Source of the DNA: Bacillota bacterium
GTDB lineage: Bacteria; Bacillota; Desulfotomaculia; Desulfotomaculales; Desulfallaceae
Length of the DNA stretch: 64,000 nucleotides
Reading direction: 5' to 3'
Assembly (NCBI GenBank): GCA_023439185.1
Contig: JAEXOR010000027.1
Coordinates: forward strand, 1 to 64,000
Position 1 is the stretch's first letter. Each line of letters starts with the position of its first letter. Position numbers and translations under genes: made by a program. Under the pieces are notes generated by a model. It was not told the origin of the DNA and made no database searches. It saw nothing but the letters and a program-made list of their open reading frames with translations. Shown here one piece after another: positions 35,289 through 43,326 of this stretch.

Positions 35289-35672
35289 TTAGCTGCCGCA
35301 ACCGCTGCAACTGGTGCAGCAGTCGTCACTGCAGGAGTGCTGTTCTCCACCGGAAATAGCCTGGGAAATGATATTGTTGATTTCCTCCAGCACCTTCTCA
35401 AAGTCCTGCTGCGCTTGAAAAAATCTATGGATCAAGGGGTTCTCCAACATTCTCTCTTCCAGGTCCTTGACCTCCGCCTTTTGACTCTCGCTCAGTTCCT
35501 GACCCTGCTGCTGCATGGCCATAAAGCTCTTTTGCTTTTCATTAAACTCCAGGACAATTTTTTGCGCCGCCTCGTCGTGCATCAATTCATGCTCGGCTTC
35601 CTTCATGTCGTTCAGTTCCTTGGATACGGCGATTTCCTGACCCAATGCGTGAGCCTTTTCCAGTATAGACAT
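35289..35672 (-). CDS. YlbF/YmcA-family protein with a cysteine-rich tail
   Basis: 127 residues. Residues 1-105 are the helical YlbF/YmcA (RicA/RicF) domain: an N-terminal ILEKAHALGQEIAVSKEL segment, then long helices. The tail after about residue 107 carries five cysteines (114, 118, 119, 122, 125; SCSDDCCTSCSGCGS). In Bacillus subtilis the RicA-RicF-RicT complex affects RNA maturation by RNase Y, sporulation and biofilm formation and carries [4Fe-4S] clusters, and ymcA is next to miaB, as here (2-base gap). The Cys tail may bind a metal or cluster; that is inferred. Confidence 0.88.
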   Translation of the reverse strand: MSILEKAHALGQEIAVSKELNDMKEAEHELMHDEAAQKIVLEFNEKQKSFMAMQQQGQELSESQKAEVKDLEERMLENPLIHRFFQAQQDFEKVLEEINNIISQAISGGEQHSCSDDCCTSCSGCGS

Positions 35673-35674
35673 AG

Positions 35675-37036
35675 CTAAACCTCCATGATATTATTGTCCG
35701 TCACTGCCTCTCCATCTAAATGGGTAAGGCTGCAACCGGTAATGCGTAACGGTAAAAGCATGCCGGTTTGTTCCGGCGTTCCGCGGTAAATCACAATTTT
35801 CCCCGTCCGGGTCCGGGCGCTCATAAAGGCGTTATTAGTGCGGCTGGGCCCTTCCACAAGACAGTCCAGCATTTTTCCCAATTCGGCCCTGTTCTTGCGC
35901 AGGGTGATACCGTTTTGCAGTTCAATTAATTCCTGGATGCGGCCGCTTTTAACCTCGTCCGGCACCTGATCGGCCATTTGGGCAGCCGGGGTCCCTTGGC
36001 GTTTATTATAAACAAAGGTAAACGCACTGTCGAACTCCACTTTTCGCACCAAGTCCACCGTATCGGCAAAATCAGCGCCGGTTTCCCCGGGAAAACCCAC
36101 CATGATATCAGTTGTCAGAGCCACACCGGGTATCGCCGATTTAATCCTGTCCACCAGCCGCAGATAGTCTTCCCTGGTATAGCCGCGGTTCATCAGCCGC
36201 AGTATATTATTGCTGCCGGCCTGAACAGGCAGGTGGATATGCTCACAAACTTTGGACAGTTTTGCCACCGCTGTCACAAGTTTATCATAAAAGTCCCTGG
36301 GATGAGAAGTCATAAACCGGATTCTTTCAATTCCATCCACATCGTTAACCGCCGTCAGCAAGTCGGCGAAATCCACGGCGGCGGACCGATCCTTGCCGTA
36401 AGAGTTCACGTTTTGACCCAACAGGGTGACATCCTTATAGCCGGCCTGTCCCAATGCCGCGACTTCGTTAATGACGGCTTCGGGCGTCCGGCTTCTTTCC
36501 CGGCCCCGGACGTACGGAACGATACAGTAGGTACAGAAATTATTGCAGCCGTAGGTAATGCTTACCCAGGCCCTGACCCCCTGCTGCCGTCTGGAGGGCA
36601 CGTCTTCCAACACACCCCGGCTGTCGGGCCACACCTCTATTACCTGACGCCGCTCTTCCACGGCCCGGGCAATTAATTCCGGCAGTTGATGGATGTTATG
36701 GGTGCCGAAAACCACGTCGACATAGCGAAACCGGTCTTTTATCCTGGGTTCCATATGCGCCTGCTGGCTCATACAACCGCCCAGGCACAGAATCAGATCG
36801 GGCCTTTGCTTTTTCTGCTTACCCAGCCTGCCCAGCAGGCCGAATACCTTGTTCTCGGCGGTTTCGCGGACGCAGCAGGTGTTCAATACGATAACACCGG
36901 CTTCATCCTGGTGATCCGCGGGTGTGTAACCGATACCCTCCAGGACGCCGGCAATATGTTCTGAATCATGTTCGTTCATCTGGCAGCCGAAGGTAAAAAT
37001 AAAATACTTTTCAGGGCTTTTAATATTAATGCTCAT
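35675..37036 (-). CDS. miaB: tRNA-2-methylthio-N6-dimethylallyladenosine synthase MiaB
   Basis: A radical-SAM methylthiotransferase that completes ms2i6A37 after MiaA. 453 residues. The N-terminal UPF0004 domain has three cluster cysteines (FGCQMNEHDSE, NTCCVRE, GGCMSQ), the radical-SAM domain has CNNFCTYC, and a C-terminal TRAM domain ends near MLLPLRITGCSLTHLDGE. The ATG at 37036 (GGGG seven bases before it) is preferred to the GTG two codons upstream. Transcribed with the ylbF-like gene. Confidence 0.97.
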   Translation of the reverse strand: MSINIKSPEKYFIFTFGCQMNEHDSEHIAGVLEGIGYTPADHQDEAGVIVLNTCCVRETAENKVFGLLGRLGKQKKQRPDLILCLGGCMSQQAHMEPRIKDRFRYVDVVFGTHNIHQLPELIARAVEERRQVIEVWPDSRGVLEDVPSRRQQGVRAWVSITYGCNNFCTYCIVPYVRGRERSRTPEAVINEVAALGQAGYKDVTLLGQNVNSYGKDRSAAVDFADLLTAVNDVDGIERIRFMTSHPRDFYDKLVTAVAKLSKVCEHIHLPVQAGSNNILRLMNRGYTREDYLRLVDRIKSAIPGVALTTDIMVGFPGETGADFADTVDLVRKVEFDSAFTFVYNKRQGTPAAQMADQVPDEVKSGRIQELIELQNGITLRKNRAELGKMLDCLVEGPSRTNNAFMSARTRTGKIVIYRGTPEQTGMLLPLRITGCSLTHLDGEAVTDNNIMEV

Positions 37037-37095
37037 CTCCACGCCCCTTTAATCAGACTATGGCAATTATAACCGAATTGCCTTTGTTAAACAAT

Positions 37096-37131
37096 TAAAA
37101 AAGCCCATATTACCTTAACCAAGGTAAAGGG
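37096..37131 (-). terminator. Terminator after the DUF3231 gene
   Basis: On the minus strand GCCC, TTTACCTT and AAGGTAA, GGGC make a long stem followed by TTTTTT. It ends the DUF3231 transcript just before miaB. Confidence 0.85.
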
Positions 37132-37163
37132 CGGGCTAGCAAAGCGATCCGGCCTGATGTGAA

Positions 37164-37682
37164 TCAAATCCGGTAAGCCGGCGGTTCCAGAAGCCATCCT
37201 TTAAGCTGGCCATATACCACCAGTTTATCGTATAATTTTAGTTCATCTTGTAAATACCTTAAAAACTCTTCTCTGAGCTTGGCTGAAGTGGTTTGAATCA
37301 TGGCTGTGCCATAAAACGATACAAAGCTTTGGATGCCGGAAAAAACACGTTTAAAGATAAACTCATCGGTGATCACCTCCACCTTAACTGCAGAGTTTGA
37401 AGCCGCCGGCGGTTTTTTGGGTAACGGCAGTCCGTATTTACCGGCTATATTTTCCAGGGCATCAACCTGGCGTTTTAAAAATTTGAGACCTTCGTTCAAA
37501 ATCAGCTTCAGATCCGGATCGCCGGCAAAATTTTGAAGCAACTGCGTTGTTTCTATAACCTCATATCGTGATGTCAGCAGATTCCAAATATGTCCGGCTT
37601 CAATCACATTCATTTCTGTTTGCAGCTTTTTATTTGATTGGCCTAAATCGGCAATCTGCTCTAATTTTTCCAATATTTTCAA
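37164..37682 (-). CDS. DUF3231-family protein (ferritin-like, spore-associated)
   Basis: 172 residues from a TTG at 37682 with GAGGG seven bases upstream; the open frame runs further, to a TTG at 37724, but without a good site. Mostly helical, with EAGHIWNLLTSRYEVIETTQLLQNF and a second half with FGIQSFVSFYGTAMIQTTSAKLREEFLRYLQDE-like segments (in parts). DUF3231 proteins are single or double ferritin-like four-helix bundles found in spore formers, related to CotF-like coat proteins; no enzyme activity is known. Monocistronic, with its own terminator. Confidence 0.7.
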   Translation of the reverse strand: MKILEKLEQIADLGQSNKKLQTEMNVIEAGHIWNLLTSRYEVIETTQLLQNFAGDPDLKLILNEGLKFLKRQVDALENIAGKYGLPLPKKPPAASNSAVKVEVITDEFIFKRVFSGIQSFVSFYGTAMIQTTSAKLREEFLRYLQDELKLYDKLVVYGQLKGWLLEPPAYRI

Positions 37683-37781
37683 TACGGCACCCTCTTTAAC
37701 CCATTTTCCTTTGATTATTCCCAAAGGATGTGGACATTATTTATTCTAAAAGGGCCGAAGGCGCACATGCACAAAGGAAAT

Positions 37782-37809
37782 AAAAACGCGGCGGTCCTAT
37801 AGACCGCCG
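37782..37809 (-). terminator. Terminator of the etf-thl-hbd-crt operon
   Basis: CGGCGGTC and GACCGCCG form an 8-bp perfect stem with a five-base loop. On the minus strand it is followed by CGTTTTTATTT. It lies 19 bases after the crt stop. Confidence 0.88.
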
Positions 37810-37828
37810 GCAGGAATAAAACAGTCGT

Positions 37829-38611
37829 TTATTTGCCTGTGAAGTCGGCTTTCCTTTTTTCCAGGAACGCGGCAATGCCTTCATCCCTGTCTTTGGTTGA
37901 AAATACCAATCCAAACAGGTCGGCTTCGTAAGTGAACGCTTTTTCCAGGTCCATTTCCAGACCGCCGTTAATGGCTTCCTTGGTTAGGCTCACCGCCAAG
38001 GGACCCCGGGCGGCAATGCGGCCCGCCATTTTTTTGCAGAATTCAAGCAGTTCAGCGGCGGGCACCACGTGGTTCACCAGCCCGATTTGCCGGGCGGTGG
38101 CCGCGTCATATACGTCCGCGGTAAACAGGATTTCCTTGGCCAGGCCCGGGTTAACCAGCCTGGACAGCCGTTGGGTGCCGCCGAAACCGGCAATCAGACC
38201 CAGATTGACTTCGGGCTGGCCCAGTTTGGCGTTTTCCGAGGCCACCCGGATATCGCAGGCCATGGCCAATTCGCAGCCGCCGCCCAAGGCGAAGCCGTTG
38301 ACCGCCGCGATAACCGGCTTGGTCAGGTTTTCAATCCGGCTGAAGGTTTTTTGGCCCAACCGGGAAAACTCCTTTGCTTCCATGGGCGTCAGCTTTTGCA
38401 TGTAGGCGATATCCGCACCGGCTACAAAGGCTTTATCACCGGCGCCGGTGATAATAACCACCCGCACCGCGCTGTCGTTGCCCAGCTGTTCCGCGGCCTG
38501 ATCCAGTTCTTTCAAGGTTTCTTCGTTCAGGGCGTTAAGCTGCTTGGGCCGGTTGATGGTCAGTATCGCCAGCGGGCCTTCATTTTCCACTAAAATATTG
38601 TTCCAGGTCAT
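37829..38611 (-). CDS. crt: Enoyl-CoA hydratase / 3-hydroxybutyryl-CoA dehydratase (crotonase)
   Basis: Interconverts crotonyl-CoA and 3-hydroxybutyryl-CoA. 260 residues with the oxyanion-hole segments FVAGADIAYMQ and NGFALGGGCELAMACDIR, and the catalytic glutamates in GGGCELA and GQPEVNLGLIAGFGGTQRL. AAGGAGG seven bases before the ATG at 38611 sets the start. Last gene of the operon, after hbd. Confidence 0.93.
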   Translation of the reverse strand: MTWNNILVENEGPLAILTINRPKQLNALNEETLKELDQAAEQLGNDSAVRVVIITGAGDKAFVAGADIAYMQKLTPMEAKEFSRLGQKTFSRIENLTKPVIAAVNGFALGGGCELAMACDIRVASENAKLGQPEVNLGLIAGFGGTQRLSRLVNPGLAKEILFTADVYDAATARQIGLVNHVVPAAELLEFCKKMAGRIAARGPLAVSLTKEAINGGLEMDLEKAFTYEADLFGLVFSTKDRDEGIAAFLEKRKADFTGK

Positions 38612-38670
38612 GCGCACCCCTCCTTAATCCAGTACGGTGGGTCCCAATTTTATTATTCCCGGTGATGCCG

Positions 38671-39522
38671 TTATTCGTACACGTAAAAGCCGCGACCGGT
38701 CTTCCGGCCCAGCCAGCCGGCGGCCACGTATTTGCGCAGCAGCGGGCAGGGACGGTATTTGGGGTCGCCCATGCCCTTGTGGAGCACTTCCATGATCGAA
38801 AGGCAGGTATCCAGACCAATCAGGTCGGCCAGGGCCAGCGGACCCATGGGATGGTTGGCGCCCAGTTTCATGGACTGGTCCACCGCCTCCGGGGTGCCGA
38901 TACCTTCGTATACACAAAAGATCGCTTCATTGAGCATTGGAATCAGTACCCGGTTCAGCACAAAACCAGGCCCATCGTTTACTTCCACCGCTAATTTACC
39001 CATCCGGTCGCCCATGTCTTTAACGGCCTGATATGTCTCGTCCGATGTGGCCAGGCCGCGGATCACTTCAATCAGCTTCATGACGGGCACCGGATTCATG
39101 AAATGCATGCCGATTACCTTTTCCGGCCGCTTGGTAACCGCGGCGATTTCGGTAATGGGCAGCGACGACGTGTTGGTGGCCAGGATGGCGTGCGCCGGGG
39201 CGATGCTGTCCAGTTCACGGAATATGTTGCCCTTGATTTCCATGTTTTCAATGGCCGCTTCGATAACTATATCGACGTCCGCCGCGTCCTTTAACGCAAT
39301 GGAGGGCTTAATGCGCCCCTGCATGGCGGCTTTGGCGGACTCGTCCAGACGCCCTTTGGCGACGTCGCGGCCGAGGTTTTTTTCAATAATCCCCAGACCA
39401 CGCTGAACAAACTCGTCCTTGATGTCGTTTAATACCACTTCATAGCCCGCCGCGGCGGCCACCTGGGCGATGCCGGAACCCATCTGGCCGGCCCCGATGA
39501 CCATAACTTTTTTAATTTTCAA
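38671..39522 (-). CDS. hbd: 3-hydroxybutyryl-CoA dehydrogenase
   Basis: Oxidises 3-hydroxybutyryl-CoA to acetoacetyl-CoA with NAD(P). 283 residues from a TTG at 39522 that has GGAGG eight bases before it; a longer open frame would run into thl. Rossmann motif VIGAGQMGSGIAQVAA; the catalytic region GMHFMNPVPVMKLIEVI with its His; and the C-terminal helical domain with GPGFVLNRVLIPMLNEAI and NHPMGPLALADLIGLD. Length matches clostridial Hbd (282). Confidence 0.94.
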   Translation of the reverse strand: MKIKKVMVIGAGQMGSGIAQVAAAAGYEVVLNDIKDEFVQRGLGIIEKNLGRDVAKGRLDESAKAAMQGRIKPSIALKDAADVDIVIEAAIENMEIKGNIFRELDSIAPAHAILATNTSSLPITEIAAVTKRPEKVIGMHFMNPVPVMKLIEVIRGLATSDETYQAVKDMGDRMGKLAVEVNDGPGFVLNRVLIPMLNEAIFCVYEGIGTPEAVDQSMKLGANHPMGPLALADLIGLDTCLSIMEVLHKGMGDPKYRPCPLLRKYVAAGWLGRKTGRGFYVYE

Positions 39523-39545
39523 GACCAAAACCTCCAGATATGTTT

Positions 39546-40727
39546 TTAAACGTTTTCCACCACCAGGGCGGTTCCCTGCCCGCCGCCGATGCATAAAGTG
39601 GCCAGCCCGTATTTTACAGCCCGGCGTTTCATTTCATAGAGCATGGTGATTAAAATACGGGTTCCGCTGCAGCCGATGGGGTGACCGATGGCCACGGCGC
39701 CGCCGTTGACGTTGGTTATTTCGGGGGGCATTTCCAGTTCCCGCATCACGGCCAGAGCCTGGGCGGCAAAAGCTTCGTTGGCTTCAATCAGGCCCATATC
39801 GGCGATGGTCAGGCCGGCCTTGGCCAGCGCCTTCCTGCTGGCCGGGATGGGACCCAGTCCCATATAGGCGGGGTCGACGCCCGCGGAAGCGCCGGCGCGA
39901 ATGACAAACTGCGGCGTCAGGCCCAATTCCCGGGCTTTATCCGCCGACATAACCACTACTGCGGCGGCGGCGTCGTTGATACCGGAGGCATTACCCGCGG
40001 TGACGGTGCCGTCTTTTTTGAAAGCCGGCTTCAGTTTGGCCAAAGCTTCGGCGGTGGTGCCGCGGCGGGGGAATTCATCGGTATCGAAATATACGGTTTC
40101 TCCCTTTTTGGCCGGCATGGGCAGCGGCAGAATTTCGTCTTTAAAGCGGCCTTCGTCAATGGCCGCGATGGCCTTGGTCTGGCTCCCGGCTGAAAAAATA
40201 TCCTGATCCTCCCTGGTGATGCCGTATTTGGCAGCGATATTTTCCGCCGTCATACCCATATGTACGTCGGTAAAAGCGCACCACAGCCCGTCTTTAATCA
40301 TGGCGTCCACCAGTTTGCCGTCGCCCATCCGGTAGCCCCAGCGGGCTTTATCAATCAGATAGGGTGCGGCGGACATGTTCTCCATGCCGCCGGCGACGAT
40401 GACGTCGGCCTCGCCGGCCCCGATCAATTGCGCCGCCAGCCCTACCGTTCTCAGGCCCGAACCGCAGACCTTGTTTAAGGTCCAGGCCGGCACCTCCTGG
40501 GGCAAACCGGCTTTAATCGACGCCTGCCGGGCGGGATTTTGCCCCAGGCCGGCCTGCAGTACGTTACCCATGATTACCTCGTCTACCTGACCGGGCTCCA
40601 CACCGGCCCGGCGCAGGGCTTCCGCTATAACCGCGGCCCCTGTATCGGTCGGATGCATTGATGTCAGGGAACCACCGTATTTGCCGACTGCTGTGCGCAC
40701 TGAACTGACGATTACTGCTTCACGCAA
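39546..40727 (-). CDS. thlA: Acetyl-CoA acetyltransferase (thiolase)
   Basis: Splits acetoacetyl-CoA into two acetyl-CoA (or the reverse). 393 residues, with the acyl-accepting Cys in NKVCGSGLRTV, NGGAVAIGHPIGCSGTRI with the active-site His, and the second Cys in LCIGGGQGTA. Biosynthetic/degradative thiolase II type. It lies 24 bases before hbd and 181 after etfA, with a long hairpin in that gap. Confidence 0.95.
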   Translation of the reverse strand: MREAVIVSSVRTAVGKYGGSLTSMHPTDTGAAVIAEALRRAGVEPGQVDEVIMGNVLQAGLGQNPARQASIKAGLPQEVPAWTLNKVCGSGLRTVGLAAQLIGAGEADVIVAGGMENMSAAPYLIDKARWGYRMGDGKLVDAMIKDGLWCAFTDVHMGMTAENIAAKYGITREDQDIFSAGSQTKAIAAIDEGRFKDEILPLPMPAKKGETVYFDTDEFPRRGTTAEALAKLKPAFKKDGTVTAGNASGINDAAAAVVVMSADKARELGLTPQFVIRAGASAGVDPAYMGLGPIPASRKALAKAGLTIADMGLIEANEAFAAQALAVMRELEMPPEITNVNGGAVAIGHPIGCSGTRILITMLYEMKRRAVKYGLATLCIGGGQGTALVVENV

Positions 40728-40806
40728 AAAAATTACCTCCTTGGCATTTAGTCAGGTAACCCGCATTCACTTACCGCAACCGCGCCCGAACGACGGGCTG
40801 CTGTTA

Positions 40807-40836
40807 CAAACCGGCAGGCGTAAACCTGCCGGTTTG
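40807..40836. repeat. 12-bp perfect hairpin between etfA and thl
   Basis: CAAACCGGCAGG and CCTGCCGGTTTG flank CGTAAA. On the minus strand no T-run follows, so it is a poor terminator. It could stabilise or process the operon mRNA, or make thl-hbd-crt less expressed than etfBA. Confidence 0.6.
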
Positions 40837-40908
40837 CATTAATTTGCTTATGTCTCCGGCATCATGTTCAAGACACCGGCTCTGGTTAAAACCATCGTGT
40901 ATATATGC

Positions 40909-41883
40909 TTAGGCCATGATCTTCTTCAGTTCTTCGGCGAGCACAGGCACCACGTCAAACAGGTCGCCCACGATACCATAGTCGGCTACTTTGAAGATGT
41001 TGGCTTCTTCATCCTTATTGATGGCCACGATGCACTTGGCGGAACTCATACCGGCCAGGTGCTGAATGGCTCCGGAAATACCGCAGGCGACATAAAGCAC
41101 CGGCGATACTGTTTTACCGGTCTGGCCCACCTGGAAGCTGTGGGATATCCAGCCCGCGTCAACGGCTGCGCGGGACGCGCCCACCGCGGCGCCAATCACG
41201 TCGGCCAGTTCTTCCAGGACTTTAAAGTTCTCGGGGCCCTTCATCCCCCGGCCGCCGCTGACGATGATGTCAGCCTCGGTCAGTTCGGGACGGCTGGATA
41301 TCTGGCGTACGATGTCCTTGATCACCTGGCGGATATCGCCGGCATCGGGAGCAACCTTAACCACTTCCGGTGTCTTGGCCGCCGACACAACAGCAAAGGT
41401 ATTGGGACGGATGGTGGCCATGGCCGGGCGAGCTTCGGGGCAGGACGCCTTCACGAAGGCCTTGCCGGCGTAAATCGGCCGGGTGAACACCAGTTGACCG
41501 TCGGCCAGCTCCATAGCGGTGCAGTCGGTCATTAAACCGGTTTCCAAACGCTGGGCCAAACCGGCGGCCAAGTCCCGTCCGGTAACTGTGCAGCCCAAAA
41601 GCAATGCGCTGGGCTCGTATTGTTTAACCAGATCAGCAATAACCTTGGTGTAACCGTCGGTGGTGTAGTTCTCCAGAGCGTCGCCTTCCACCAGATAAAC
41701 TTTATCGGCGCCATATTCGCCAAGGGAGTCAGCCAGGCCGGCAACGTCTTTGCCCACCAAAACTGCGGCCAGTTCTTCGCCTAGCTGATCCGCTATTTTA
41801 CGTCCCTCACTTAACAGTTCAAACGCGACTTTTTTAACCTGTCCTTCACGCTGTTCGGCAAAAACCCAAATTCCTTTGGCCAT
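40909..41883 (-). CDS. etfA: Electron transfer flavoprotein alpha subunit
   Basis: 324 residues. The N-terminal domain (GIWVFAEQREGQVKKVAFELLSEGRKIAD) and the FAD-binding C-terminal domain with SGGRGMKGPENF, GASRAAVDAGW, VGQTGKTVSPVLYVACGISGAIQHLAGM and AINKDEEANIFKVADYGIVGD (in parts) are canonical. It takes electrons from acyl-CoA dehydrogenases or joins in bifurcation. No acyl-CoA dehydrogenase gene is in the window. Confidence 0.96.
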   Translation of the reverse strand: MAKGIWVFAEQREGQVKKVAFELLSEGRKIADQLGEELAAVLVGKDVAGLADSLGEYGADKVYLVEGDALENYTTDGYTKVIADLVKQYEPSALLLGCTVTGRDLAAGLAQRLETGLMTDCTAMELADGQLVFTRPIYAGKAFVKASCPEARPAMATIRPNTFAVVSAAKTPEVVKVAPDAGDIRQVIKDIVRQISSRPELTEADIIVSGGRGMKGPENFKVLEELADVIGAAVGASRAAVDAGWISHSFQVGQTGKTVSPVLYVACGISGAIQHLAGMSSAKCIVAINKDEEANIFKVADYGIVGDLFDVVPVLAEELKKIMA

Positions 41884-41914
41884 TTCTGTTTCCCTCCTTA
41901 GTCTGTTGATTAAG

Positions 41915-42673
41915 CTAGATCACTTTTGCCTCTTCGCGCAGCAACCGGGCCAATTCACGGGCGGCTTCAGCGGGCTCGCCCGGCACAACTTTACCGGCCT
42001 TGCGCGACTCGGGCAGCGAGAAGGAAATTGCTTTTACCTTGGATACCACATCAACTCCGAGGTCGGAGACGGACTTTTTATCCAAAGGCTTTTTCTTGGC
42101 TTTCATAATCCCCTTCATGGACGGGTAACGGGGCTCGTTAAGACCCTTTTGCGCTGTGAATATCGCCGGCAGGGCCACTTCAACCAATTCACTGCCGCCT
42201 TCGATTTCCCGGGTGGCAACGGCTTTGCCGTCGGCCAGTTCCAACTTGGTGATTACGTTAACCACCGGAATATTCAATATTTCCGCCACTCTGCTCATTA
42301 CCTGGGCCGAGCCGTCGTCAATGGCCCTGAAACCACCCAGAATAATGTCATACTCCAACCCGCCAATGGCTTTGGCCAGTACAACAGCGGTGGCATACTC
42401 GTCCATTTCCACTTCGTCGGTTTCCACCAACACGGCATTGTCGGCGCCCATGGCCAGAGCCTGGCGCAAGGCGTCCTGGGCCTTTGAACCGCCGGCGGAG
42501 ATAACGGTTACTTCCCCGTCCCCGGCTTCTTTAATACGCAGGGCTTCTTCCACGGCAAACTCATCATAGGGGTTCATGATCATGGTTACCCCTTTACTGT
42601 CAACTTTGCCGCCGTCAAAGGCGATTTTGGCTTCGGTATCAAAAGTTTGTTTCATGCAGACCAGAATCTTCAT
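41915..42673 (-). CDS. etfB: Electron transfer flavoprotein beta subunit
   Basis: 252 residues, beginning MKILVCMKQTFDTEAKI, with MNPYDEFAVEEALRIKE, and ALAMGADNAVLVE, the nucleotide-binding loop region of EtfB. Pairs with EtfA 31 bases downstream. It has the GGGG-type ribosome binding site AAAGGGG and is the first gene of the operon, behind a sigma-54 promoter. Confidence 0.96.
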   Translation of the reverse strand: MKILVCMKQTFDTEAKIAFDGGKVDSKGVTMIMNPYDEFAVEEALRIKEAGDGEVTVISAGGSKAQDALRQALAMGADNAVLVETDEVEMDEYATAVVLAKAIGGLEYDIILGGFRAIDDGSAQVMSRVAEILNIPVVNVITKLELADGKAVATREIEGGSELVEVALPAIFTAQKGLNEPRYPSMKGIMKAKKKPLDKKSVSDLGVDVVSKVKAISFSLPESRKAGKVVPGEPAEAARELARLLREEAKVI

Positions 42674-42839
42674 ACTTATCCCCCTTTACTGTTAAGTAGT
42701 GTAGTTTCTTTTTCGACAATAACGGCTGATAGTCCTTTACCTTTTTTCGATTTATCCGCGGCAGCAAAAATTTACATACCAAAACCGGCCGATATCGGAC
42801 CCCGCAGCGGCCCCGGTTAAATCTGCCTGTACCGGGCAA

Positions 42840-42855
42840 TGCAAAAAATATACCA
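42840..42855 (-). promoter_or_regulatory. Sigma-54 promoter of the etfBA-thl-hbd-crt operon
   Basis: On the minus strand TGGTATATTTTTTGCA fits TGGCACG-N4-TTGCA, with the invariant GG-N10-GC spacing and a perfect TTGCA at -12. The predicted start is near 42830, giving a 5' leader of about 155 bases before etfB. Confidence 0.75.
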
Positions 42856-42955
42856 TTAAGCGTTATTCATAACCCGGCTGCTGGCGTGCAAACACACATG
42901 AAACAAAAAAATCGATAATCTCCACCGTCCCTTTGCAAAAGTTTTCTATATTTCA

Positions 42956-42991
42956 AATAGTATCTGATTGAGCATTTAATCAGATACTATT
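42956..42991. promoter_or_regulatory. 14-bp inverted repeat, possible activator (enhancer) site
   Basis: AATAGTATCTGATT and AATCAGATACTATT are perfect inverted copies around an eight-base spacer. The repeat lies about 100-135 bases upstream of the -24 box of the etfB sigma-54 promoter, the usual distance for an enhancer-binding protein. No T-run follows it, and it is AT-rich, so it is not a good terminator. Confidence 0.6.
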
Positions 42992-43326
42992 AAATTATTT
43001 CATCCGGACATTACCGTCAATAGGTTAAAATAAAAATTTAAAACGGTTTAATGTCATTTTTTCGCCTTTTAGGTGTTGAATTCTACCGTTTAGCGATTCT
43101 ATTCGACCATTTAAGGATAAGACGGGCCGGTCCAACACAATCCACTTCTGTTTTATATACACCCGTCGGCTTGAAGTGTCTGCCATATAGGAGACATATT
43201 AATAAGAAAGAGTCCAACAGGTTGCTGTTTTATGCAAAAAAGCAGGTGAATGAGGAAAAAGCAGGATAATAGATCCATTTTATCGAAATGTAAAAAAATA
43301 TACCCCATGCCATTGGATGTGATATT

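Larger units (their letters stand above)
42674..43326. other. Regulatory region between etfB and minC (divergent), no gene seen
   Basis: This 650-base region holds the etfB leader (about 165 bases), the sigma-54 promoter at 42840-42855 and the 14-bp inverted repeat at 42956-42991, both described separately. The part nearer minC (43000-43326) must carry the minC promoter. A 72-codon frame at 43051-43269 has no ribosome binding site or family likeness, and I leave it out. Confidence 0.6.

Noticed and set aside
43051..43269. 72-codon open frame upstream of minC
   Set aside because: No ribosome binding site and no protein-like pattern; it is probably part of the minC promoter region.
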